From an uncultured Hyphomonas sp. (GTDB lineage: Bacteria > Pseudomonadota > Alphaproteobacteria > Caulobacterales > Hyphomonadaceae): a stretch of 64,000 nucleotides of DNA. Where the stretch lies: the NCBI RefSeq assembly GCF_963678875.1, contig NZ_OY787457.1, positions 434,001 to 498,000 on the forward strand, in the 5' to 3' direction. Below the pieces are notes generated by a model. The model worked only from the letters and a program-made list of their open reading frames with translations, was not told where the DNA came from and made no database searches. Shown piece after piece: positions 26,131 to 34,437 of the stretch. Numbering within the stretch: the first letter of the stretch is position 1; every line of letters begins with the position of its first letter. Made by a program: the position numbers and the translations under genes.

Positions 26131-28863
26131 TCAGTCTTCTGAGAAGACAGCTTTTACGGCGTCCGATGTGCTTGCCTTGAGGGCACTGCACAGTTCGCCG
26201 CGTTCGACGCCCTGCATCAGGGTGCGTTCATAGCCCGGGATCAGCTCGGCCTGGCTTTCGAAGAATGCCTTCGCGTCTGCGACCTCGTCTGCTGTGCAGA
26301 AATAGCCGGCGGCGCTGGCGGTCTGTGGCTTTCGGACCGACGGAATCTTCGCGGCGATGGAAGCGAAATTCGTCTTTACCATCGGCCAGATCACCGGGCG
26401 CACCTCTGGATTGGCCAGCGCAGCATGGTAGATCGTGTAGAGCTCATTGCCTGAGATCTCGTCACCGAGCGCGCGCTTGAACAGGTCGGTCACAATGGCT
26501 TCCGATCCATTCCCGGCGATGGCGGAGAGGATCGTCGCCCGTTCCGTCTGGTTCTGCGAGCCGCGGACATAGGCGAGGGCGCCTTCATAGAAGTCCTGTC
26601 CTTCGTCTTCCACGCCAGTGGCAACGGCAGCGCCCAGGTCTTCGGCGGGAAGGGCCGTCGGATCTGCCGTCTGGCCAATCCCGAGATAGGCTTTTGCCTG
26701 CCCGATGAAGATGTTCCGGTCTTCGGCGCGGTTGCCTTCGCTCAGCAGGAAGTTCCACAGCTTCGGTGCCAGCAGGCGTTCCGAAATTGTCAGCGCCGTG
26801 GCGGGCCGGTCAGAAAGGTACTCACCAACCGGGCCGTAATTCGCTTCAACCCAACTGGCCAGTTCAGCCTTGCCGTCTTCCCCCAGCGAGGCCTTCAGTG
26901 TCCCGATCATGCCGATGGATGTGCTGACCGCGGCAGCCGATCCGCCCGCTGCGGCTTCCAGCCCGGAGACAAAATCTTCCGCGCTGACCTTGCCGGCATC
27001 GAAACCGGCATGGAGGGAATCGGTCAGCATCATCTGCTCTGCCGTGCTCAGCGAGGCGAAGTTTTCGCGCAGGGCAGCCGCGTTCCCGGCATTGGTGACG
27101 AAACGCCAGTATCCGGCGCCGCCCGCATTCGGCATGACCCAGTCCGGGCAGCTGTCGAGCGTGATCGTGCTTGTCTTGCTGGTCAGCATCTTGCGAACGA
27201 TCTGGTCGCCGGAGGCATCATGGACGCGGGCCGCAAAGGGAATTTCCCAGGTCTGCGCTTCGGTATCGATGGTTGATCCGAGCGGTGCATAGCGGCTCTG
27301 CGTGATGGCCAGTTCACCGGTCTGGCCAGTGCAGCTGACCTGCACATCCAGGAACGGGATGCCCGGCTGGGTGATGAAAGAGGTGAAGGAGGAAACGACG
27401 TCCGGTTGGCCCGAGCCATCGGCGAGGCTCTGCATGAAGTCATCCGCCGTCGCGACACCGTCTTCGAAGCGCCGCATGTGCAGGCGGATGCCATCGCGGA
27501 ACGTGTCTTCGCCCAGATAGGTCTCGAACATGTTCAGCACGCTGCCGCCCTTGCGGTAGGTGATCGAGTCGAAGGCGTCATTGATGTCGCCATTGGTCCG
27601 GATCGGGTTCCGGATCTGGCGGGTCGAGGCGAGGCTGTCGGTCGGCATCGCGGTCAGGCTGGACTGGATCGGGGCAAGGTCCCACTCGCCATCCGGATCG
27701 ATGCCGTTCATGGTCTTGGAACTGATCCAGGTCGCGAAAGCCTCGTTCAGCCAGATGTCATTCCACCAGGCTGGCGTAACGAGGTTCCCGAACCATTGGT
27801 GGCCGAGCTCGTGGGCATGCGTATTGAAAATGGCGCGTTGGCGGGCGAGCGATGTCCGGTCGTCGATCAGCAGTGCGGCTTCGCGGTAGACGATGGCACC
27901 GGCATTTTCCATGGCGCCATAAGCAAAATCGGCGGCGGCGATCAGGTCGAGTTTTCCATAGGGGTACGGATAGTCGAAATAGGCTTCCTGCCAGGCCAGC
28001 ATCTCATCGGTGATATCGAGCCCTTCGGAGAGTTTCTCGCCTTTCCCGGCCGGAGCAAAGCCGCGCAGCGGCACCGGCTCGGCGCGCAAATCTGTCGCGG
28101 CGATCTGGTCCGCGACGACTTTGTCATAGGGGCCGACCATCAGGGCGACGAGGTAGGACTGGATCGGCCGGGTTGTCGCGAAGCTGTGGCGCACCATGCC
28201 ATTGCCAAGGTCTTCGCTACCGGTTTCAGCGCCATTCGCTGCCACTTCCATGCCTGCCGGTGCGGTGACAGTCAGCGTGTAAGGTGTCTTGAAGCGCGGC
28301 TCGTCGAAGGAGGGAAACATGCGGCGTGCATCGATCGCTTCCATCTGGGTTACCAGATAGGGGCGGCCAGCCTGCTCAACCTTGTAAAGGCCTGCGAGGT
28401 TCAGGTCGTAAGGGGCTTCATACTTCAGTACGAGCGTGGCCGTTCCGGCCGGGAGCGGGGCGGCGAAATCGATACGGGAGACGCCATCGGCGGCCTCGTC
28501 ACCGGTGAAGGTGGCGGCGATTTCCATCCCGTCCGGCAGCACGGCTTTCACGGAGGAGACAACCGGGCCCAGCGCATGGAGCCAGATGCGGGCGTGGGGT
28601 TTTTCCAGCGCCAGGTCGATTTCCGCATGCCCGGTGAATGTGGCAGCGTTCGGGTCCGTCACCAGGTCCAGCCGGTAGGCCGTCGGGCGAACGCCTTCAG
28701 GCAACTGGCCGGTCGGAGCTTCGGCTTGCAGCACCGGTGCGGACAGTTCAGCGGTCGCAGATTCGAGCGTGGCTTCAACGGAGTCTTCCGGCGTGCTGCA
28801 GGCTGACATCAGAACGACGGAGGCAACACCTGCGAGCAGAACGGTCGCAAATCTGGTTTTCAT
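26131..28863 (-). CDS. M1 family metalloaminopeptidase, lipoprotein
   Basis: A protein of about 910 residues in the M1 (aminopeptidase N-like) family. The zinc site HELGH is at residues 351-355 with the third ligand Glu374, and the exopeptidase motif GAMENAG lies at 316-322. The N-terminus is a lipoprotein signal (MKTRFATVLLAGVASVVL, then the lipobox MSAC), so the protein should be membrane-anchored on the outside of the inner membrane. An open frame continues upstream to 29193 but lies inside the GST and intergenic DNA, so I use the ATG at 28861-28863. It shares a bidirectional terminator with the glutamate dehydrogenase gene. Confidence 0.94.
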   Translation of the reverse strand: MKTRFATVLLAGVASVVLMSACSTPEDSVEATLESATAELSAPVLQAEAPTGQLPEGVRPTAYRLDLVTDPNAATFTGHAEIDLALEKPHARIWLHALGPVVSSVKAVLPDGMEIAATFTGDEAADGVSRIDFAAPLPAGTATLVLKYEAPYDLNLAGLYKVEQAGRPYLVTQMEAIDARRMFPSFDEPRFKTPYTLTVTAPAGMEVAANGAETGSEDLGNGMVRHSFATTRPIQSYLVALMVGPYDKVVADQIAATDLRAEPVPLRGFAPAGKGEKLSEGLDITDEMLAWQEAYFDYPYPYGKLDLIAAADFAYGAMENAGAIVYREAALLIDDRTSLARQRAIFNTHAHELGHQWFGNLVTPAWWNDIWLNEAFATWISSKTMNGIDPDGEWDLAPIQSSLTAMPTDSLASTRQIRNPIRTNGDINDAFDSITYRKGGSVLNMFETYLGEDTFRDGIRLHMRRFEDGVATADDFMQSLADGSGQPDVVSSFTSFITQPGIPFLDVQVSCTGQTGELAITQSRYAPLGSTIDTEAQTWEIPFAARVHDASGDQIVRKMLTSKTSTITLDSCPDWVMPNAGGAGYWRFVTNAGNAAALRENFASLSTAEQMMLTDSLHAGFDAGKVSAEDFVSGLEAAAGGSAAAVSTSIGMIGTLKASLGEDGKAELASWVEANYGPVGEYLSDRPATALTISERLLAPKLWNFLLSEGNRAEDRNIFIGQAKAYLGIGQTADPTALPAEDLGAAVATGVEDEGQDFYEGALAYVRGSQNQTERATILSAIAGNGSEAIVTDLFKRALGDEISGNELYTIYHAALANPEVRPVIWPMVKTNFASIAAKIPSVRKPQTASAAGYFCTADEVADAKAFFESQAELIPGYERTLMQGVERGELCSALKASTSDAVKAVFSED

Positions 28864-28985
28864 AGGGCAGTCTCTTTGGTGAAATATGAGACCGTTTTTG
28901 AACCACATCTTTTTCCGTTCGGATAGACGTTCTTTACTCCTCTGGACTAAACATAGGCGGCAGACCGCAGGAGGCTCGCCTGCCG

Positions 28986-29660
28986 ATGATCCGACTTTAC
29001 CACTGGTGCCTTGATCCTGCCGGACGGCTGGTCCGTCTTTGCCTGGCTGAAAAAGGTCTGGGTTTTGAAACCGTTGAGTCCTCTCCCTGGGCCCCGCATC
29101 CCGACCTGAAGCTGCTCGGTCCTGGCGCGGTTGCGCCGGCGTTGCTGCAGGAGGGGACTGGCGGGCGGATTGTCGCTGTGGGTACGCGGGCAATCTGCGA
29201 ATTCCTGGAGGAATCGGTCGAGGGCCAGCACCTCCTGCCGCTCCATCCCGGCCAGCGTGCCGAGGCGCGGCGCCTGTGGGCGTGGGTGGAACAGGGCTTC
29301 GAAGAGGTCACCGATACGCTGCTGACCGAGCGCGTGATGCAGTGGGTGCGGCGCGACCGCCAGCCGGATTCCGAAAAGCTCCGCCGGGGCGCGCACACGC
29401 TGCGCGGGCGGCTGACCTTCCTGAATGCGCTGGTCGAGATGCACGGCTTCATTGCCGGGCGCGACCTGACGCTGGCAGACCTTGCCGCCGCGGCGCATCT
29501 CTCCGCCTGCGACTATTTCGGGGACATCCAGTGGGAAGCGGTGCCGGACCTGCGCACCTGGTATGCGCGGATAAAGTCGCGGCCGAGCTTCCGTCCGCTG
29601 CTTGCCGACCGGCTGGATGCCGTGCGACCCTCGCCGCACTATGCCGACCTTGATTTCTGA
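28986..29660 (+). CDS. Glutathione S-transferase family protein
   Basis: A 224-residue GST-like protein. The thioredoxin-like N-terminus (MIRLYHWCLDPAGRLVRLCLAEKG) holds a Cys in place of the classical Ser or Tyr, and the C-terminal helical domain contains the N-capping box region FIAGRDLTLADLAAAAHLSA. It is divergent from the M1 aminopeptidase gene, and its last 20 bases overlap the queG start, so the two are coupled. The substrate is unknown. The pairing with queG and mtgA is likely operon convenience rather than a pathway. Confidence 0.9.
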   Translation: MIRLYHWCLDPAGRLVRLCLAEKGLGFETVESSPWAPHPDLKLLGPGAVAPALLQEGTGGRIVAVGTRAICEFLEESVEGQHLLPLHPGQRAEARRLWAWVEQGFEEVTDTLLTERVMQWVRRDRQPDSEKLRRGAHTLRGRLTFLNALVEMHGFIAGRDLTLADLAAAAHLSACDYFGDIQWEAVPDLRTWYARIKSRPSFRPLLADRLDAVRPSPHYADLDF

Positions 29661-30774
29661 CCCGGCGGGCCGCGCCGAATTTGCCAGACAACATGCCCTG
29701 ACGCTCGGTTTCGATGCGGTTGGCATCGCGCGGGCCGATGAGGCCTGGGCCGCCTCTGAGCGGCTGGAGGAATTCGTCGAGGCGGGCCGGCACGGCACGA
29801 TGGAGTGGATGGAGACGACGCTGGCGCGGCGCCGCACGCCGAACTCCATGTGGGCGGACGCGAAGTCTGCCGTCGCGGTCGCGCTGAACTATGGCCCGGA
29901 CCATGACCCGATGGACACGCTCCAGCAGCGCGAGGCCGGCAATATCTCCGTCTATGCGCGGGGGAGGGACTATCACGATACGCTGAAGTCCCGCCTGAAG
30001 CAGCTGGCGCGAGAGTTCGTGGCCAAGACCGGCGCGGAGGTGAAAGTCTTCGTCGACACCGCGCCTCTGATGGAGAAGCCACTGGCGGCGAAGGCCGGGC
30101 TCGGCTGGCAGGGCAAGCACACGAACCTTGTCAGCCGGGAACTGGGGTCCTGGTTCTTCCTCGGCGTGATGCTGACCGATGCGGAGCTGATCCCGGATGT
30201 TCCCGAGGCGGACCATTGTGGCAGCTGCCGTAATTGTCTCGACATCTGCCCGACCGGGGCCTTCCCGGCGCCGTACCAGATCGATGCGCGGCGGTGCATT
30301 TCCTACCTGACCATCGAGCACAAGGGCCCGATCCCGGAAGAGTTCCGCACGGCGATGGGCAACCGGATCTATGGCTGCGATGACTGCCTCGCCGTTTGCC
30401 CGTGGAACAAGTTCGCGCGCGCCGCCAGCGAAGCGGCTTTCCATGCGCGGGCCGAGCTGAAGCTGCCGGGCCTCGATGAGCTGGCGGCGTTGGACGATGC
30501 GGCGTTCCGCGAAGTCTTCTCCGGTTCGCCCATCAAGCGGATCGGGCGGGACCGGTTTGTGCGCAATGTCTGCATCGCGATCGGGAACTCCGGCGCATCC
30601 CGGTTCGTTCCGCTGCTTGAGGGTCTGGTGCAGGACGCCTCTGCGCTGGTGCGCGGGGCGGCTGCATGGGCCCTCTTGCAACTGGATGCGGAGCGGTTCT
30701 CATTCGCCCGTTCACAGAATGTGACCGGGGAAACAGACCCCGATGTGCTGAGGGAATGGAACAGAAGCGCATGA
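29641..30774 (+). CDS. queG: Epoxyqueuosine reductase
   Basis: A 377-residue iron-sulfur, cobalamin-dependent enzyme that reduces epoxyqueuosine to queuosine in tRNA. Two [4Fe-4S] motifs are visible: CGSCRNCLDICP (residues 193-204) and CDDCLAVCP (246-254), with a further Cys at 219 next to the first set. The substrate and cofactor region includes FVDTAPLMEKPLAAKAGLGW. I take ATG 29641 as the start; the frame is open from 29602, but that part lies inside the GST gene. The stop overlaps the mtgA ATG as ATGA. Confidence 0.95.
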   Translation: MPTLISDPAGRAEFARQHALTLGFDAVGIARADEAWAASERLEEFVEAGRHGTMEWMETTLARRRTPNSMWADAKSAVAVALNYGPDHDPMDTLQQREAGNISVYARGRDYHDTLKSRLKQLAREFVAKTGAEVKVFVDTAPLMEKPLAAKAGLGWQGKHTNLVSRELGSWFFLGVMLTDAELIPDVPEADHCGSCRNCLDICPTGAFPAPYQIDARRCISYLTIEHKGPIPEEFRTAMGNRIYGCDDCLAVCPWNKFARAASEAAFHARAELKLPGLDELAALDDAAFREVFSGSPIKRIGRDRFVRNVCIAIGNSGASRFVPLLEGLVQDASALVRGAAAWALLQLDAERFSFARSQNVTGETDPDVLREWNRSA

Positions 30775-31817
30775 AGAAGATCCCGCGGAAGCCGCCGATA
30801 GAAAAACCTCAGGCCCGCGGCCTGATGGACTATCTGAGCTGGGCGCTGAAATTCGTGCTCGGCCTGTTCGTCGGCGTGCACATCTATGCGCTCGTTCTGA
30901 AGGCGGCGCCGGTGCCGGGCACGGTGCTGATGGCGCAGCGGGCGATTGGCGGCGAGCAGATCAAGCGCAACCTTGTGTCCATCGACGATATCTCTCCCAA
31001 TCTGGTCCTCGCCGTGATCGCGGCGGAGGATACGCGTTTCTGCCAGCACACCGGCCTCGACCGGGACGCGATCGAGCAGGCGATCAGCGAGTACAAGAAG
31101 GGCAAGGGCCTGCGCGGGGCGTCCACCATCACCCAGCAGACGGCGAAGAATGTCTTCCTCTGGAATGGCGGCGGTTTTGCCCGCAAGGGCGCCGAAGCCT
31201 GGTTCGCAACCTTCATCGACGGCATGTGGGGCAAGCGCCGGGTGATGGAAGCCTATCTGAATGTCGCCGAATGGGGCGACGGGATTTTCGGGGCCGAGGC
31301 AGCGGCGCGCGCCCGGTTCGGCAAGTCGGCGGCAGACCTGACGGAGCGCGAAGCCGCGTTACTGGCCTCTGTGCTGCCGAGCCCGAACAAGTGGCGCCTC
31401 GACCCGCCGGGGCCTTATGTGTCCCAGCGCGCGGGCACGCTGCAGGCGCGTATGAGGGTTGTCCGGTCCGAAGGCCTCGCGTCTTGCGTTCTGGACGAGC
31501 AGACTGTGCGCCGGTCTGCCCCGAAACGGCCCGCCGAGCCGAAACCCTCAGCGCCGGAAGAGATCCGTCCGGAAACACCCGCCGCCCGGCCAAGCCTGCC
31601 GGACCTGCCGCCTGCGCCGGAAGAAGGCCCGGAAGCCTTGCCGCAGGACGAGGCGGTGACAGAGTCCCCGGATGAGTTCGACAGCTTCCTCCAGGATGCG
31701 CAGGACCGGTTCGGGCAGGAGACGGCGCCCGCCCCCGCCGAGGCACCAGAACCGGAGCAGCCCGGCGACACATCCGGCCCGACAGATTTGCGTCCGCGCG
31801 ACGAAACACCGGACTGA
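30771..31817 (+). CDS. mtgA: Monofunctional peptidoglycan transglycosylase
   Basis: A protein of about 348 residues in the GT51 family, which polymerises lipid II into glycan strands. A membrane anchor lies at about residues 20-45. The catalytic Glu is in AAEDTRF (Glu86), and the block RGASTITQQTAKNVFLW follows near residues 114-130. The C-terminal 100 residues are rich in Pro, Glu and Ala, beyond the normal MtgA core, and look disordered. The start at 30771 overlaps the queG stop; an alternative ATG at 30756 adds five residues. The enzyme acts at the cytoplasmic membrane in cell-wall synthesis. Confidence 0.93.
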   Translation: MKKIPRKPPIEKPQARGLMDYLSWALKFVLGLFVGVHIYALVLKAAPVPGTVLMAQRAIGGEQIKRNLVSIDDISPNLVLAVIAAEDTRFCQHTGLDRDAIEQAISEYKKGKGLRGASTITQQTAKNVFLWNGGGFARKGAEAWFATFIDGMWGKRRVMEAYLNVAEWGDGIFGAEAAARARFGKSAADLTEREAALLASVLPSPNKWRLDPPGPYVSQRAGTLQARMRVVRSEGLASCVLDEQTVRRSAPKRPAEPKPSAPEEIRPETPAARPSLPDLPPAPEEGPEALPQDEAVTESPDEFDSFLQDAQDRFGQETAPAPAEAPEPEQPGDTSGPTDLRPRDETPD

Positions 31818-31892
31818 CTTGTCCGCCAGCACCTGCGGCGCCCGTGAAGGCGCTTTGTGGGTGAGCTGAGTTTTCAGGGCAGGGGGTGTGCG

Positions 31893-32270
31893 TCAGGTTT
31901 CGGGCAGGGGCAGGTTTGAGCTGACTGCCGTCGCTATGCGGTAAAAGACCGGCGCAGCGCCGGCAACAGGCCATTCACCTGATTGCGCAGGATACGCCGG
32001 CGCGGCCGCGCGGCCATCGCAGGCGGCGGCGAGGCGGTCATTGAAATGTGGGGATGGCTTCAGCCAGTCACGCTCGGTTTTCTGTCCCGGTATCCAGTCG
32101 ATGCTGACAAGATAGACGCGCAGGTTTGGCGTCACGCTCCAGTGATACTTCACGCCCCTTCCATAGGCGGCCCGGATCTCAGCGCGCAGCATCAGAACCT
32201 GGACCCAGATCAGGGGCCAGAGAAAGGAAAGCTGCGGCGGGAACCAGGCAGGCGGACGAAAGAGCGACAT
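31893..32270 (-). CDS. Small hypothetical protein
   Basis: A 125-residue protein with no family I recognise. The N-terminal part has a hydrophobic helix (SFLWPLIWVQVLMLRAEI) and then a basic, aromatic stretch (YGRGVKYHWSVTPNLRVYLV). The remainder is polar and Pro/Ala-rich. It is convergent with mtgA and stands alone, next to the palindrome-rich region. It may be a short membrane-associated protein; the coding assignment rests mainly on codon use and lack of competing frames. Confidence 0.6.
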   Translation of the reverse strand: MSLFRPPAWFPPQLSFLWPLIWVQVLMLRAEIRAAYGRGVKYHWSVTPNLRVYLVSIDWIPGQKTERDWLKPSPHFNDRLAAACDGRAAAPAYPAQSGEWPVAGAAPVFYRIATAVSSNLPLPET

Positions 32271-32380
32271 GGGCCCGGACTATACGTCAGGGGACGGAGG
32301 TGTCGGATGGATTTGTTCCGGGGTGAATGATTGCGGCAGGTTGGGGCGGCTGGGGTGGTGGACAACTCTCCACTTGCGTC

Positions 32381-32408
32381 ATCCCCGGCCGCGCAGCGGT
32401 CTGGGGAT
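32381..32408. repeat. REP-like hairpin
   Basis: ATCCCCGG plus CCGC pairs with GCGG plus CTGGGGAT around a GCA loop, with one bulged T and one G-T pair, giving a stem of about 12 bp. It resembles the short GTCATCC-type extragenic palindromes I know from alphaproteobacteria; that comparison is from memory. Confidence 0.6.
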
Positions 32409-32432
32409 CCATCTCTGGTCCGTGCATCACGA

Positions 32433-32449
32433 ACGTCATGGCATGACGT
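32433..32449. repeat. Perfect palindrome
   Basis: ACGTCATG and CATGACGT face each other across one central G. Confidence 0.6.
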
Positions 32450-32474
32450 GCGTGCCGTCTCGTTCAGAGTTGGG

Positions 32475-32502
32475 CGCCCAGATGGCCGATGGCCATCGGG
32501 CG
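32475..32502. repeat. Long hairpin with one bulge
   Basis: CGCCC, bulged A, GATGGCC, loop GAT, GGCCATC, GGGCG: 12 paired positions and a single unpaired base on one side. Confidence 0.65.
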
Positions 32503-32535
32503 TGACGCGTGTCGAGGGTGAAAGGAGCCTGCGCG

Positions 32536-32604
32536 CATCCTTCGCCTTCGCTCAGGATGAGCGCTCAGGAGAATTGGACTCATGCTGAGCCAAGTCGAAG
32601 CATG
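32536..32604. repeat. Palindromic element, intergenic copy of the one inside the SPOUT gene
   Basis: Two 26-base arms (32536-32561 and 32579-32604) face each other across 17 bases. They share a core close to CTTCGACTTCGCTCAG, with one change per arm (CTTCGCCTTCGCTCAG and CTTCGACTTGGCTCAG). The same arms, with the exact core, occur in the methyltransferase gene at 62756-62818. Both strands of this copy also read as FAFAQDE-like peptide, but no gene is present. Confidence 0.75.
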
Positions 32605-32623
32605 ACTGGCGCAGGACCAAATC

Positions 32624-32688
32624 TGATCATGCCATGATCATGCATGACCAGGCATGACTATACCGGACTAATCCGGACTATACCGGAC
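32624..32688. repeat. Palindrome and 13-base direct repeat
   Basis: TGATCATG and CATGATCA face each other across one C (32624-32640). Next, GACTATACCGGAC is repeated exactly at 32656-32668 and 32676-32688, a 20-base period. No gene uses this stretch. Confidence 0.6.
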
Positions 32689-32701
32689 CATGATGTGCAA
32701 A

Positions 32702-32725
32702 CGCCCCGGAACAAGGTCCGGGGCG
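32702..32725 (-). terminator. Terminator hairpin of the minus-strand SDR gene
   Basis: CGCCCCGGA pairs exactly with TCCGGGGCG around a 6-base loop. On the minus strand it is followed by only TTT, so it is a strong stem with a weak tail. It lies about 30 bases after the SDR stop. Confidence 0.6.
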
Positions 32726-32754
32726 CGCAGATAAGATTGGACCGGATTGCCGGA

Positions 32755-33672
32755 TCAGATCGGGTCGTACGGGAAGACGCTGGCCGTTGCGCCCATGTCG
32801 GTGAAGTCGGCCTTCATGGCCGGCATGCACTGGTCGAGCAGGGTTTCCGGGTTCCAGCCTTCGAGGCGGGCAACGGATTTGACCGGGCGCGGCTGGTTGA
32901 ACAGCACGACTTCATTGCCGCGCACGCCGAAGATCTGGCCGGAGACGTCCTTGGCCTTGTCGGCGCAGAGGGCGACGGCGAGCTGGGCGACCTGGTCGGC
33001 ACGCATGCCTTCCTTCATCCGGTTGACGCGCTGGGCGCCGGCTTCGTCCTTCACCGGGATGGAGGCGATCATGCGCGTCCAGGCGAACGGTGCGATAATG
33101 TTCGACCGGACATTCTTGCGCTCGCCTTCCATCGCAACGATGCGCGACAGGCCGGCAATGCCCATCTTGGCCGCGGCATAGTTCGCCTGGCCGATATTGC
33201 CGATCAGGCCCGACGTGGAGGTGAACAGAACGAACGCGCCGCGTTCCTGCTCGCGGAAGAGCTCGATGGCCGCGCGGGTGACATTGAAGCTGCCGCGCAG
33301 GTGGACGTCGATCACGGCGTCCCAGTCATCTTCGGACATCTTGTGGAACATCGTATCGCGCAGGATGCCGGCCGGGTTGATGATGGCATCGAGGCCGCCG
33401 AACGTGTCCTTGGCCTGCTCGACCATGCCTTCAACGGCTTTGAAATCGGTCACGCTGTCGGAGTTGGAGGCCGCTTCACCGCCCGCTGCGCGGATTTCCG
33501 CCGCCACTTTCTCTGCCGGACCCGCATCGCCTTCATCGCCGCCGGACAGTCCGCCGCCGAGGTCGTTGACCACGACTTTTGCGCCTTCTTTTGCGGCGAG
33601 AAGCGCCGTTTCCTTGCCGATCCCGTTACCGCCGCCGGTCACCAGGACCACTTTGCCCTCAAGCACGCCCAT
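32755..33672 (-). CDS. SDR family NAD(P)-dependent oxidoreductase, MFE2/hydroxyacyl-type
   Basis: A 305-residue short-chain dehydrogenase. The cofactor motif TGGGNGIG is at about residues 12-19, an Asp at 37 (NDLGG) marks NAD specificity, and the active site has the Ser/Tyr/Lys set in the STSGLIGNIGQANYAAAKMG region. The usual NNAG is NPAG here (IINPAGILRD). The long C-terminus and the VVVNDLGG start recall the SDR domain of multifunctional enzyme type 2, which handles 3-hydroxyacyl-CoA; this is family inference. AAGGAG lies eight bases before the ATG. Confidence 0.88.
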   Translation of the reverse strand: MGVLEGKVVLVTGGGNGIGKETALLAAKEGAKVVVNDLGGGLSGGDEGDAGPAEKVAAEIRAAGGEAASNSDSVTDFKAVEGMVEQAKDTFGGLDAIINPAGILRDTMFHKMSEDDWDAVIDVHLRGSFNVTRAAIELFREQERGAFVLFTSTSGLIGNIGQANYAAAKMGIAGLSRIVAMEGERKNVRSNIIAPFAWTRMIASIPVKDEAGAQRVNRMKEGMRADQVAQLAVALCADKAKDVSGQIFGVRGNEVVLFNQPRPVKSVARLEGWNPETLLDQCMPAMKADFTDMGATASVFPYDPI

Positions 33673-33786
33673 CTGTCGTTTCTCCTTCGATTGTCGGTGT
33701 CTATTCTCTGGTCTGGCGCCACCCTAAGACCGGCCCGGCAATCTTCAAGGTTTGAAAGTTCTTTCAGGCGCGGCTAGACGTCTCGC

Positions 33787-34437
33787 ATGACAAAGACTTT
33801 CAAGGCCGTGATCTGGGATTTCGGGGGCGTTTTTACCTCCTCACCCTTCGACGCATTCACCCGTTATGAAGCCGAGCAGGGGCTCCCCAGGGACTTCATC
33901 CGTACCGTCAATGCCACCAACCCGCTGGACAATGCCTGGGCCAAGCTCGAGCAGAGCAAGGTCAGCGGCGAGGAATTCGACGGGCTGTTCCGCGCAGAAT
34001 CCAGGGCCCTTGGCCATGAAGTGCCGGGCGCCGACGTGCTGAAGCTGCTGTCGGGCTCGCTGCGCCCGCGCGTCGTGAAGGCGCTTGAGGTTTGCAAGGG
34101 CCACGGCAAGGTCGGCTGCATCACCAATAATGCGCCCATCGGGAAGGGCGCCTCGATGACCAATGACGAGGGCAAGGCGGCCGAACTCGCCAAGGTGTTC
34201 GACATGTTCGACCACCTGATCGAAAGCTCGAAGCTCGGCATCCGCAAGCCGGATCCGCGCATCTATGCGCTGATGTGCGAGGCGCTGGACGTCGATCCGG
34301 CCGATTGCGTCTATCTCGACGATCTCGGCATCAACCTGAAACCGGCCCGCGCCATGGGCATGACCACGATCAAGGTGCTGGGCGAAGACCAGCTGCTCGA
34401 AGATCTGAAATCGGCGACGGGATATGCAGTGGTCTAG
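33787..34437 (+). CDS. HAD-IA family hydrolase
   Basis: A 216-residue HAD-like protein. Motif I is DFGGV around Asp11, with the second Asp of the usual DxD pair replaced by Gly, as seen in ACAD10- and epoxide-hydrolase-type HAD domains. The C-terminal Lys (SSKLGIRKPDPRIY) and acidic motif (VYLDDLGINLKPA) are present. Its closest relatives by eye are the HAD proteins with a GGVFTSSPFDAF-like start. The substrate is unknown, and a true phosphatase role is uncertain given the lost Asp. Its 3' end overlaps the lipoprotein gene by 14 bases. Confidence 0.88.
   Translation: MTKTFKAVIWDFGGVFTSSPFDAFTRYEAEQGLPRDFIRTVNATNPLDNAWAKLEQSKVSGEEFDGLFRAESRALGHEVPGADVLKLLSGSLRPRVVKALEVCKGHGKVGCITNNAPIGKGASMTNDEGKAAELAKVFDMFDHLIESSKLGIRKPDPRIYALMCEALDVDPADCVYLDDLGINLKPARAMGMTTIKVLGEDQLLEDLKSATGYAVV

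Larger units (their letters stand above)
32271..32754. other. Gene-free region dense in palindromic repeats
   Basis: No convincing gene lies in these 484 bases. At least six palindromic or repeated units are packed between 32381 and 32688, and a hairpin terminator at 32702 belongs to the minus-strand SDR gene. The individual units are listed separately. The patch looks like a hotspot for small extragenic repeats. Confidence 0.75.
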
